A stretch of 34,870 nt of DNA from assembly GCA_016874915.1 (NCBI GenBank), contig VGSW01000021.1:1-34870 (forward strand), in the 5' to 3' direction. The notes under the pieces are model-generated. The model searched no databases and was not told the origin of the DNA. It was given only the letters and a program-made list of their open reading frames with translations. This DNA is from Deltaproteobacteria bacterium. GTDB lineage: Bacteria > Desulfobacterota > Desulfobaccia > Desulfobaccales > 0-14-0-80-60-11. Shown piece after piece: positions 1-8,120 of the stretch. Each line of letters begins with the position of its first letter. Position 1 is the stretch's first letter. A program made the position numbers and the translations under genes.

Positions 1-295
1 CCCCGGCAATCTCGCAGGAGGCCGGGATAAAGGACATGAGCAGGGCCGGGCGGGCGGTGCGGTTCAGGGTCTCCCGGCGCAAGGTAAACCCGGCTCGAAG
101 TAGGATGACAATCAGGGCGATTCGGCGGAAGTCGGCGGAAACCGCCATCATTTCGGGCTGGAGCAAGCCCAGGACATGCGGGCCCACCAGGATGCCCACC
201 AGCAGCATACCCACCAGGCCCGGCAATTTCATCCGGCGGAACAGGTAATCCGCCGCCAACCCCAGGATGATGATGATTGCTAAACTGACGGCCAT
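1..295 (-). CDS. Cation (Na+/H+):proton antiporter, N-terminal part, truncated by window edge
   Basis: Reverse-strand translation from ATG at 295: MAVSLAIIIILGLAADYLFRRMKLPGLVGMLLVGILVGPHVLGLLQPEMMAVSADFRRIALIVILLRAGFTLRRE..., typical of CPA-type antiporters; RBS GGGGAGGA just upstream. Not in the supplied ORF track because it is open at the edge. Confidence 0.85.
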   Translation of the reverse strand, partial: MAVSLAIIIILGLAADYLFRRMKLPGLVGMLLVGILVGPHVLGLLQPEMMAVSADFRRIALIVILLRAGFTLRRETLNRTARPALLMSFIPASCEIAG

Positions 296-332
296 AATTC
301 CTCCCCAAAATCTAGCCGTGGAGGAGGCCAAT

Positions 333-430
333 AAAAAAAAGCCCCTGACCGCACCCAGCGAGATCAGGAGCCATCAGCGTTTCCGCGGTTCGGGTGAATG
401 GCACTCACCCCGGCGGACTCCATCGCCGCA
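333..430 (-). promoter_or_regulatory. Fluoride riboswitch (crcB motif) with overlapping intrinsic terminator
   Basis: Reverse strand reads GGCGATGGAGTCCGCC-GGGGTGAGTGCCATTCACCC-GAACCGCGGAAACGCTGATGGCTCCTGA, matching the crcB-motif core (GGCGAUGGAGUUCGCC...AACGCUNAUGNCUCCU). GCTCCTGA then pairs with TCAGGGGC followed by T8 (terminator). It lies upstream of the antiporter gene. Confidence 0.9.
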
Positions 431-866
431 TGATTGGTCGGTATTAAACCTTGCTCCATTTTTAAAGTCAAGAAATTTTGGGACAATAGCGCATCTAACA
501 AAATTGCCCGGCCTTTTTACAGCCGCAGGCTTCAACCTGAGCCACTGGATATTGGGGAAGCAATTTAAGCGCGGGGCAAAAATCCATGGGGGCATCCTGA
601 GCCAAGCGATATATCATCCGGAATGAAGTGGATGACATAGAACTTACTAAAATAACAAGGTTTTTAGGTCGCTTCGCCCCCTCAGAATGAAAAATAAACG
701 ACTTTGCAGAAGTTCTAATTTGAGACTTCTTTACAAGGACCCAGGGAGGACTTAACTTTGAAACTAAGAAAGGAGGTGGGAGCGTAACTGATCATGAAAC
801 GGTGTGGAATCGAAGAAGTGTCCAATCAGCTGGTATAGCTAATTTGTGCTCTCACAGGAGGTTAAC

Positions 867-1151
867 ATGAAGGACTATGAAGAGATCATTAAGAAAAAGG
901 GGCTGCCCGGCGTTGGGCAGACCGTGCGCAGTAAAAAATATGGGACCCTGTGGCGGATCATGGAGAAACGGGAGGTCTGGCAGAATATCGATCCCGACCC
1001 CAAAACCGGGGAGCCCCGCATGGTGCCGGCAATTTATCTTTGCTTCTGGAAAGTCAGAGAAGACGTCTCCCCTGGGGTGGGCAAAATGATGGGGTTTCTG
1101 TACACCCTTTATGACAACACCTTTGAAGCGAACTGGAAAATTGTCTCCTGA
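867..1151 (+). CDS. Hypothetical protein, 94 aa
   Basis: ORF with AGGAGG RBS directly before ATG 867 (MKDYEEIIKKKGLPGVGQTVRSKKYGTLWRIMEKREV...); followed by a terminator. Confidence 0.7.
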   Translation: MKDYEEIIKKKGLPGVGQTVRSKKYGTLWRIMEKREVWQNIDPDPKTGEPRMVPAIYLCFWKVREDVSPGVGKMMGFLYTLYDNTFEANWKIVS

Positions 1152-1187
1152 ATCCAACTCCAGTATCCAAGACCTATCTGTCATCAG

Positions 1188-1220
1188 GACCGGGGCGCAT
1201 CAGTCCCGGTCTTTGAATTT
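1188..1220 (+). terminator. Probable intrinsic terminator
   Basis: GACCGGG...CCCGGTC stem followed by TTTGAATTTT. Confidence 0.6.
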
Positions 1221-1287
1221 TAGCCCGATTTTGTTGGGCAAAGAGGGTTTAAAGCTCTTTGGCTCCTGAAAATGTATACTTGATCCT

Positions 1288-2049
1288 ATGAAGTTAAAAA
1301 TTTTGGGGCTTATTTGCTTTATTCCGGCAGCGCTGGCCGGCCTGGCCTTTGCCATCATCGCCCAGACCTATGACGCGGCGGCCCGGGAGCGCATGGTGGC
1401 CCATCAATTAAAGGGGCGGGATATCACCGACCCCCGGGTCCTGGCGGCCTTTGCCAGGGTCCCCCGGCACCTCTTCGTGCCGGAGCGTCTGACTCCCCTG
1501 GCCTACGGCGACCATCCGCTACCTATCGGCTCCGGGCAGACCATCTCCCAGCCCTACATCGTGGCCATCATGACCCAATGGGCGGAAGTAAAGCCGGGGG
1601 ACAAAGTCCTGGAGATCGGCACCGGTTCCGGCTACCAGGCCGCCATCCTGGCGGAGCTTACGGAAAAGGTCTTTACCATCGAACTTCTCCCGGAGCTGGC
1701 GGAAGCGGCCGGGGCCCGCTTAAAGTCCTTGGGATATGGGAAGGTGCGGGTGAAGACCGGGGACGGTTATCAAGGGTGGTCCGAGGAAGCCCCCTTTGCC
1801 GCCATCCTGGTCACCGCCGCGGCTCCCCGAGTGCCGCCAGCCCTGGAGGCCCAACTGGGAGAAGGGGGCCGCCTGATAATTCCCGTGGGACCGCCGGGAG
1901 CGCCCCAGATTTTGATTCGCTATCGCCAAGCCGGCGGGAAGCTCAAGGAGGAGGCCCGGCTGCCGGTGGCCTTCGTCCCCTTGGTGCAGCCTGGGTCCAA
2001 GGGGGATGACGAGGGGCTTAAGATCATCCGGCCGGGCCTGCCGCCTTGA
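1288..2049 (+). CDS. pcm: Protein-L-isoaspartate O-methyltransferase with N-terminal signal/TM segment
   Basis: RERMVAHQLKGRDITDPRVLAAFARVPRHLFVP...GSGQTISQPYIVAIMTQ...VLEIGTGSGYQAAILAEL motifs of PCMT; N-terminus MKLKILGLICFIPAALAGLAFAIIAQ is hydrophobic. Confidence 0.92.
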   Translation: MKLKILGLICFIPAALAGLAFAIIAQTYDAAARERMVAHQLKGRDITDPRVLAAFARVPRHLFVPERLTPLAYGDHPLPIGSGQTISQPYIVAIMTQWAEVKPGDKVLEIGTGSGYQAAILAELTEKVFTIELLPELAEAAGARLKSLGYGKVRVKTGDGYQGWSEEAPFAAILVTAAAPRVPPALEAQLGEGGRLIIPVGPPGAPQILIRYRQAGGKLKEEARLPVAFVPLVQPGSKGDDEGLKIIRPGLPP

Positions 2050-2094
2050 AAAACTTCACCACCAAGGCACAAAGACAAGTTGCGCAAAGACAAT

Positions 2095-2132
2095 AAAATT
2101 GACCGGACCCTCGTTCGGTCAATTTTTTCTTT
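2095..2132 (+). terminator. Intrinsic terminator after pcm
   Basis: AAAATTGACCG-gaccctcgtt-CGGTCAATTTTTTC perfect 11-bp stem plus T-run. Confidence 0.8.
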
Positions 2133-2174
2133 CTTGGTGATTCTTGGTGTCTTGGTGTTTGGGGGGTTATTCTT

Positions 2175-3107
2175 TTAACCCACCCGCATATCCCCGGCCC
2201 GGCCCCAGGCCCGCAGCAACTGGGTTAACACATAGTTAACCGGGGTAGCCACCCCCAAGGCCGCCCCCCGGGCCACCACCTGGGCGTTCAAGGCTTCGAT
2301 CTCCGTGGGCCGCCCCGCCAAGACGTCCTGGAGCATGGAAGACCGGTTGGCCGCGGTGGCGGTGCAGACCTGGCGCAGCCTTTCCTCCGGATCGCCCCTT
2401 AAGGGAACGCCCCCGGCCTGGGCCACCGCTTGGGCCTCCCGGGCCGCGGCCACCGCCAGGTCCCAGGCTTCGGGCAACTCCAGGAGAACGCCGTTGGGCA
2501 CCCGGAGCAGGGCGGTGAAGGGATTGATGCCCACATTGACCAGCAGTTTGTCCCACAGGAGGGTCTGGATATCCGGATGGGCCTGGCAGTCCCATCCGGC
2601 CCGGCGAAACATGGAAACTATTCCTTGTACCTCTTCCTCGGTCACCCGGGACCCGGGAGGCGCGCCGATGATAATGGCCCCGGCCCCGGCGTGGACGACC
2701 CGGCCCTCGTCCCGGCGGGTGACGCCCAGGAAGGCCACGCCGGCCAGCAATGGCTCCCGACCCACCACCCCGGCCATTTCCTCCAGGTTGCCCAGACCGT
2801 TTTGTAGGGTGAGAACCACGGTATCCTTGGCCATCAAGTCCGGCAGGGACCGGGACGCAGCCCGGGTCTGGTGGGCTTTCACCGCCATGATAACCAGTTG
2901 GCACACTCCCGCTTCCGGGGGCAGGTCATCGGGGACGTGCACCACCTTTTGGGCGCCGTCCAGGGTTTGGATCTGAATCCCCTGTTTCCGGAGCAAGGCG
3001 GCCCGTTCCGGACGGTAGTCCACCAGTACCACCTCTTCTCCCGCCTCCAGGAAGGAGGCGGCCAGCAAACAGCCCAAAGCGCCGGGTCCCACCACCGCAG
3101 TTTTCAT
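2175..3107 (-). CDS. panE: 2-dehydropantoate 2-reductase (ApbA/PanE family)
   Basis: MKTAVVGPGALGCLLAASFLEAGEEVVLVDYRPERA (Rossmann), DKLLVNVGINPFTALLRVPNG; start chosen at internal ATG 3107. Confidence 0.88.
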   Translation of the reverse strand: MKTAVVGPGALGCLLAASFLEAGEEVVLVDYRPERAALLRKQGIQIQTLDGAQKVVHVPDDLPPEAGVCQLVIMAVKAHQTRAASRSLPDLMAKDTVVLTLQNGLGNLEEMAGVVGREPLLAGVAFLGVTRRDEGRVVHAGAGAIIIGAPPGSRVTEEEVQGIVSMFRRAGWDCQAHPDIQTLLWDKLLVNVGINPFTALLRVPNGVLLELPEAWDLAVAAAREAQAVAQAGGVPLRGDPEERLRQVCTATAANRSSMLQDVLAGRPTEIEALNAQVVARGAALGVATPVNYVLTQLLRAWGRAGDMRVG

Positions 3108-3531
3108 TTTTCCTGCCGCATGGAGCAATATATTAGTCTGAATTAATAATATTTTCCATTTAATGCAAAAAGGAAAATAGTTCCTAACCCTGCCGGGCGG
3201 CTGGGGATAGGGGAGGAAAGCCTGGTATTTCAGATACTTTGCCTCCTGCCAACCCGCTTTCCCGGAGAAAGGTGAGTTCCGTAGGAGAAGCAACTATTTC
3301 ACATGCTTGACAGAAATTTTGTTTAACATTATTTATCTTATAAGAAAACCATAGTAAAATAATAGCGCACCTTATTTTTTAGTCTTATTATTTTTTTCCG
3401 AATGTCTTATTAACTCCTTCCTCGGTGGGAGTTGGTAAGGGGACCAGCGGGTGGCGACCCGGGCGGGGCGAACAACTCAGATGGCAGCCGCGCCGCCCGG
3501 ATCTCGGATCCCTTCAGCAAGGGGGCAGGTG

Positions 3532-4233
3532 ATGGCAACGCCGGTAAGAACAGCCAGGCAGTTCGACAATGAACTGGACGAACTGAAGCAGAACCTGCTG
3601 CGCATGGCGGGCCTGGCCGAGACCGCGGTAAGCAAAAGCGTCATTTCGGTGATCAACCGGGACTCGGATTTGGCCCGGGACGTGATAACCGATGACATCA
3701 ATATTAACCGCATGGAATTGGAAATCGAGGACCGGGCCTTTAAGCTCCTGGCCTTGCGCCAGCCCCTGGCCACGGACCTGAGGCTCATCGTGGCGGCCAT
3801 GCGCATCGCCACCGAGTTGGAGCGCATCGGCGACCAGGCGGTGAACGTCGCCGAGCGGGCCCTGGAACTCAACAGTCGTCCTCCGCTGGAAATTCCCATC
3901 GACCTCCAGGTCATGGCCGATCTGGCCTTGGGCATGGTTCGCACCAGCATCGAGGCCTTCACCCAGCAAAACCCCAAGCTGGCTATCCAGGTGTGTCAGC
4001 GGGACGTGGAAGCGGATCTCATGGATGACGAATACGTCCAGAAGCTCCTGAAGTTCATGGTCCAGGAGTCCCGCTGGGTGATGCGCCTGCACCACTTCAT
4101 CATCATCGTCAGGAACCTGGAGCGGATTGCGGACCTGGCCACCAATATCGCCGAAGACATCGTCTTCATCATCGAAGGGCGGGTCATCAAGCATCGCTGC
4201 GAGGAGTGGATGCTCGCCGCCACCCCGCCTTAA
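3532..4233 (+). CDS. phoU: Phosphate signalling protein PhoU
   Basis: Translation RQFDNELDELKQNLLRMAGLAE...RDVITDDININRMELEIEDRAFKLLALRQPLATDLRLIVAAMRIATELERIGDQAVNVAERAL is PhoU. Start at ATG 3532 or upstream at 3451. Confidence 0.92.
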   Translation: MATPVRTARQFDNELDELKQNLLRMAGLAETAVSKSVISVINRDSDLARDVITDDININRMELEIEDRAFKLLALRQPLATDLRLIVAAMRIATELERIGDQAVNVAERALELNSRPPLEIPIDLQVMADLALGMVRTSIEAFTQQNPKLAIQVCQRDVEADLMDDEYVQKLLKFMVQESRWVMRLHHFIIIVRNLERIADLATNIAEDIVFIIEGRVIKHRCEEWMLAATPP

Positions 4234-5560
4234 CCTGGGCCTCCGCCAGCTTTTCTTCCAACAGTTCCACTTCCTGGGCCAGCCGGGGCTGGGTCTTGCG
4301 GTCCCGTTCCAGGGTCTGCAGGGCATGGGTCACCGAGGCGTGGCTGCGCTGAAACAGGCGCCCCAATTCCACCAGGGTCTTGTCCGTGTACAGGCGGGAG
4401 AAGTACAGAGCCATCTGCCTGGCCCGCACCAGCCGCTTCTGTCGGGACCGCCCCAGCAGTTCCGCCAGACTCATCCGGTAATAAGCCGCCACGATTTTCT
4501 GGATTTCGGCAATGGTCAATCCGGGTTTCACCGCCTGGAGGTCCTGAAGCACTTCCTGGGCCAGGCGCAGACTGACAGGCTCTTCCAGAAGGGTGGACCG
4601 GGCCACTAGCCCGTCCAGGGCGCTTTCCAGCCGGCGCACGTCCTCGGTTAAGTATTCCGCCAGGTGTTCCAGGATCTTCACCGACACCTGCACCCCCCGG
4701 TTTTCCGCTTTCTTGTGCAAGATATTGAGCCGAGTGGAAAAATCCGGGGCGCCGATGGGGATGATGACGCCACCCATGAGGCGGGAGCGCAGTTCCTGGG
4801 ACAGGTGGGGAATCTCCCCCGGCAGGCAGCAACTGGTGAATACCACCCGTTTGCCGCGGCCCACCAGGGTGTCCAGGGTGTAGCAGAATTCCGCCTGGAT
4901 CTTTTCTTTGCCGCTTAAGAATTGGACTTCTTCCAGGAGCAGGGCTTCGCACTGGCGGAAGCGCTCCTTGAACTGGCCCATGCGGCTGCCCTTTAAGGCC
5001 GCCACCATCTCGTTGGCAAAATTTTCGGCGCTGAGATAGAGCACCTGGCTGGCGGGGAGAGACTGGGTGAGAAAATGGCCCACCGCCTGGGAGAGGTGGC
5101 TCTTTCCCAGACCCGGGCCGGAAGTGAGAAACAGCATCTGGTTGTAAAAAGTGTCGTTGCGGGCCAGGGCTTGGGACGCCTGGAACGCCAGGCGGTTGCT
5201 GGACCCCACCACAAATTGCTCGAAGGTGAAAGCCCGGTTGAAAGACGACCGCGATTTGTCGGGCAGCAAGGGCAGGGCCGGCTGCTGCCAGGTCATGGTC
5301 CCGGGGGAGAGGCGGGGCTTGCCCGGGGCCACGGTGAGGTTCACCGGCAGGCTCATGCCGCAGGCGCTTTTTAGGCCCTGGCGGATGAGCGGGAGATAAT
5401 TCGATTTGATCCAACGCAAGGCAAAGGAGTTGGGGCAGATAAGGGTGAGTTCCCGGTCCTCATCGGGCTTGGCCAGAAGGGGTTCAATCCATAAATGAAA
5501 CCCCGAATCGGGCATCTGCTCTTTGAGACTGGTTTTGACGGATTCCCAGACGCCCTTCAT
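4187..5560 (-). CDS. dnaA: Divergent DnaA-family replication initiator (all four domains)
   Basis: Domain I (WESVKTSLKEQMPDSGFHLWIEPL), AAA+ (SGPGLGKSHLSQAVGH; ALLLEEVQFLSGKEKIQAEF; ELRSRLMGG), domain IV (RARQMALYFSRLYTDKTLVELGRLFQRSHASVTHALQTLE). Confidence 0.85.
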   Translation of the reverse strand: MKGVWESVKTSLKEQMPDSGFHLWIEPLLAKPDEDRELTLICPNSFALRWIKSNYLPLIRQGLKSACGMSLPVNLTVAPGKPRLSPGTMTWQQPALPLLPDKSRSSFNRAFTFEQFVVGSSNRLAFQASQALARNDTFYNQMLFLTSGPGLGKSHLSQAVGHFLTQSLPASQVLYLSAENFANEMVAALKGSRMGQFKERFRQCEALLLEEVQFLSGKEKIQAEFCYTLDTLVGRGKRVVFTSCCLPGEIPHLSQELRSRLMGGVIIPIGAPDFSTRLNILHKKAENRGVQVSVKILEHLAEYLTEDVRRLESALDGLVARSTLLEEPVSLRLAQEVLQDLQAVKPGLTIAEIQKIVAAYYRMSLAELLGRSRQKRLVRARQMALYFSRLYTDKTLVELGRLFQRSHASVTHALQTLERDRKTQPRLAQEVELLEEKLAEAQVKAGWRRASTPRSDA

Positions 5561-6092
5561 GGTCCCCCTTCGGTACCCCCCTGAGAAGTGGGGCTATCTT
5601 AAAAGGGACCGATTCCCAGGTCAAAGGAGATGGCCCGAAATGGAGATTAGCTTCTAGCCTTCCCAAAGGATAGGGGCCTGGGGGCCGCAGTTGTCTGTCA
5701 TGGGCTTTTCCCCGGTCAGTTTAATATTTAATTATATTAGATAGTTACAAGGTAGAGTCCATAAGGGCAAAAGCCCTTCCTCCCCTTGAGAGTTTTTTTC
5801 CAATCTCTTTTATCCTACCTTTTTCTCCCATTTTCATAGGGGGCAAAAATTAATCCTAACAAAAATCGGTATCTCTTGAACTTCAATCTAAAAACTTATT
5901 TCTCTTATAATTACAGATAGTTAGACGAATATCCTGTCACCCGTGGGGGTTGTCTGTGATTCTATGTTTGTGAAAGTTTTCTTAAATAAAAAGCGGCCTG
6001 GCTTCTCTTCCGCTCAACCCGAAACATAACTCCGGCCTGCTATTTTCTTTTCAAAACGATATGATAGAATTTCTTATCGAAGAGAGGGTGTC

Positions 6093-7358
6093 ATGACACA
6101 GCGACAAGCGGCCCTGGAAGGGCGCATCACTTCGGCCATGAAACACGCGGCCCGCCGGGAAGGGCTGGACCCGGAGGTGATCCGCCAGGGTTTGGCCCGG
6201 GGCGCCGTGGTGATTCCGGCCAACAAGGGCCATAAAGGTCTCAAACCCGTGGCCATCGGTGAGGGGGTGCGGGTCAAGATCAACGCCAACATCGGCACCT
6301 CCCCCCACGACGTTAGCCTGGACAAGGAAAAAGCCAAGCTGGCCGCGGCCCTCCAGTACGGCGCGGACGCGGTCATGGACCTGTCCACCGGCGGCGACCT
6401 GGATGATATCCGCACCACCCTTTTGGCTCAATGCCCCGCGCCCTTCGGCACCGTGCCCATTTACCAGGTCATGACCCAGGCCCGGTCCCTGGAGGAAGTG
6501 AAAGGCGACTGGTTCCTGGATATGGTGGAACACCACGCCCGCCAGGGAGTGGACTTCGTCACGGTGCACTGCGGCGTCACCCGCAAGGCCGTGCCGCTGC
6601 TCAAAAACCGGGTCACCGGGGTGGTCTCCCGGGGCGGGTCCTTCACCGTGGCCTGGATGCGCCGCCACGGGAAAGAAAATCCTTTATACGAACATTACGA
6701 CCGCCTCCTGGACATCGCCCGGAAATACGACGTCACCCTGTCCCTGGGAGACGGCCTGCGCCCCGGCTGCCTGGCCGACGCCACCGACAAGGCCCAACTT
6801 CATGAACTGAAGATTTTGGGGGACCTGACCAAACGAGCCTGGGCCCAGGGGGTCCAGGTCATGGTGGAAGGCCCGGGGCATCTGCCTTTGCACGCCATCA
6901 AGAAAAACGTCCGCCTCCAGCAGAAGTATTGCCATAACGCCCCCTTTTACGTCCTGGGCCCCCTGGTCACCGACGTGGCCTCGGGCTACGACCACATCGC
7001 CGGGGCCATCGGCGGCGCCCTGGCCGCCACTTTGGGCGCCGCGTTTCTCTGCTACGTCACCCCCGCGGAACACCTGAAACTCCCGGAAGTGGAAGACGTC
7101 ATCGACGGGGTGGTGGCCTCCAGGATCGCCGCCCACGCCGCGGATATCGCCCGGGGCCTGCCCGGGGCCGGGGATTGGGACCTGAAAATGTCTAAGGCCC
7201 GCCGCGCCCTGGACTGGGACACCCAGATCAAACTCTCCATCAACCCGGTCAAAGCCCGGCGCTACCGGGAAATCAGCCGGGCCATCGAAGACCAGTGCAC
7301 CATGTGCGGCAGATTTTGCGCCATGAAGGTCTTCGACGAGAAGTTCGAGGCGGAGTGA
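6093..7358 (+). CDS. thiC: Phosphomethylpyrimidine synthase ThiC (short form)
   Basis: VKINANIGTSPHDVSLDKEKAKLAAALQYGADAVMDLSTGGDLDDIR...TVHCGVTRKAVPLL...C-terminal Fe-S motif CTMCGRFCAMK. Confidence 0.93.
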   Translation: MTQRQAALEGRITSAMKHAARREGLDPEVIRQGLARGAVVIPANKGHKGLKPVAIGEGVRVKINANIGTSPHDVSLDKEKAKLAAALQYGADAVMDLSTGGDLDDIRTTLLAQCPAPFGTVPIYQVMTQARSLEEVKGDWFLDMVEHHARQGVDFVTVHCGVTRKAVPLLKNRVTGVVSRGGSFTVAWMRRHGKENPLYEHYDRLLDIARKYDVTLSLGDGLRPGCLADATDKAQLHELKILGDLTKRAWAQGVQVMVEGPGHLPLHAIKKNVRLQQKYCHNAPFYVLGPLVTDVASGYDHIAGAIGGALAATLGAAFLCYVTPAEHLKLPEVEDVIDGVVASRIAAHAADIARGLPGAGDWDLKMSKARRALDWDTQIKLSINPVKARRYREISRAIEDQCTMCGRFCAMKVFDEKFEAE

Positions 7359-7380
7359 TGTGGTGATGGATGGAATGATT

Positions 7381-7425
7381 TTTGGGGGAGGGCGGGGGAC
7401 AACCAGTCCCCCGCCCTCCCCCAAA
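7381..7425. repeat. Perfect 20-bp G/C-rich inverted repeat
   Basis: tttgggggagggcgggggac-aacca-gtcccccgccctcccccaaa. Confidence 0.9.
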
Positions 7426-7502
7426 CCCCCACCCAACCCCCTCTAAGAAATTTGGCCCCGCCCCCCCAGTTCTCAAAATAAGCTAACAACTCCATGGTGC
7501 CT

Positions 7503-7542
7503 CAGGCTTTCCAGCCTGTGCCAACGCAGGCTAAAACCTGCG
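7503..7542. repeat. Two adjacent short palindromic units
   Basis: CAGGCTTTCCAGCCTG and CGCAGGCTAAAACCTGCG; related units at 13574-13598 and 24411-24430. Confidence 0.75.
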
Positions 7543-7680
7543 GCTACCCAATTACCCGGCTGACTGCAATTTGGCATTAGGGGGCGCGTCGGCCTAGGGG
7601 CGTTCCCCAGGGCGCCCAGCGTTAATCGTCCCCAAACCCCCGCCCCCGATCCTGTGGATGCAGTTTACAAATTAACCAAA

Positions 7681-7702
7681 TGTTAATGGAGAAACATTAA
7701 CA
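7681..7702. promoter_or_regulatory. Operator-like palindrome
   Basis: TGTTAATG-gagaaa-CATTAACA perfect 8-bp arms, 6-nt spacer, just before TTGACT (7710-7715). Confidence 0.4.
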
Positions 7703-7739
7703 AAGCCCATTGACTATAGATAATCTCTTGTAATTAATG

Positions 7740-7852
7740 GGAGTTATGAAATGCCGAGGTGGTACCTTTATTGCACTTTTAAGAGTGCCCATTTCAACCC
7801 TCAACCGGCCTTGGCAGGTCAGTCCCTTTGCCTGTCAAGGCCATCGTTTTTT
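7740..7852 (+). ncRNA. Candidate orphan small RNA ending in an intrinsic terminator
   Basis: No ORF, weak TTGACT-17-ATTAAT promoter, internal hairpins, then the terminator at 7807-7852. Confidence 0.3.
7807..7852 (+). terminator. Strong intrinsic terminator not adjacent to any CDS
   Basis: GGCCTTGGCAGG-tcagtccctttg-CCTGTCAAGGCC then TCGTTTTTT. Confidence 0.75.
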
Positions 7853-8064
7853 AGTACGGCCTTAACTGCTTGGGGCTCTTTGATAAATCAACGCCTTGAA
7901 ATGACAAACATTTAGAAAAAATTTCCCCCCCATCTCACTTTATCTTTTCACTTCTTTGATCCATACTTAACCTTTGTAAATGAGAGAAACAGATGTTAAT
8001 AGGAGAACTTCCGCATCGTCACCTTAACTTCCCGTAAATCCAAGACTTTTCTATGTCCTTCCAC

Positions 8065-8080
8065 TGGCACAGGCTTTGCT
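8065..8080 (+). promoter_or_regulatory. Sigma-54 (-24/-12) promoter
   Basis: TGGCACAGGCTTTGCT fits the full TGGCACRNNNNTTGCW consensus, 41 nt before the DsrE-family start codon. Confidence 0.8.
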
Positions 8081-8120
8081 TCTTTTGAAAATTGGTCAAG
8101 TTTGCGTTTAAGGAGCTCGA

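Noticed and set aside
267-626. 119-aa ORF over the riboswitch region
   Set aside because: Runs through the fluoride riboswitch and terminator on the opposite strand; no coding signature.
655-700. gtcgcttcgccccctcagaatga sequence as a regulatory site
   Set aside because: Looks like a degenerate copy of a common intergenic repeat; single weak copy, no support for function.
794-838. Tiny ORF MKRCGIEEVSNQLV upstream of the 867-1151 gene
   Set aside because: AGGAGG is too far from the ATG, very short, no partner enzyme nearby; cannot be supported.
7750-7775. T-box-like motif (GAGGTGGTACC)
   Set aside because: Lacks the AGGGTGGNACCGCG core and no aminoacyl-tRNA synthetase or amino-acid gene follows.
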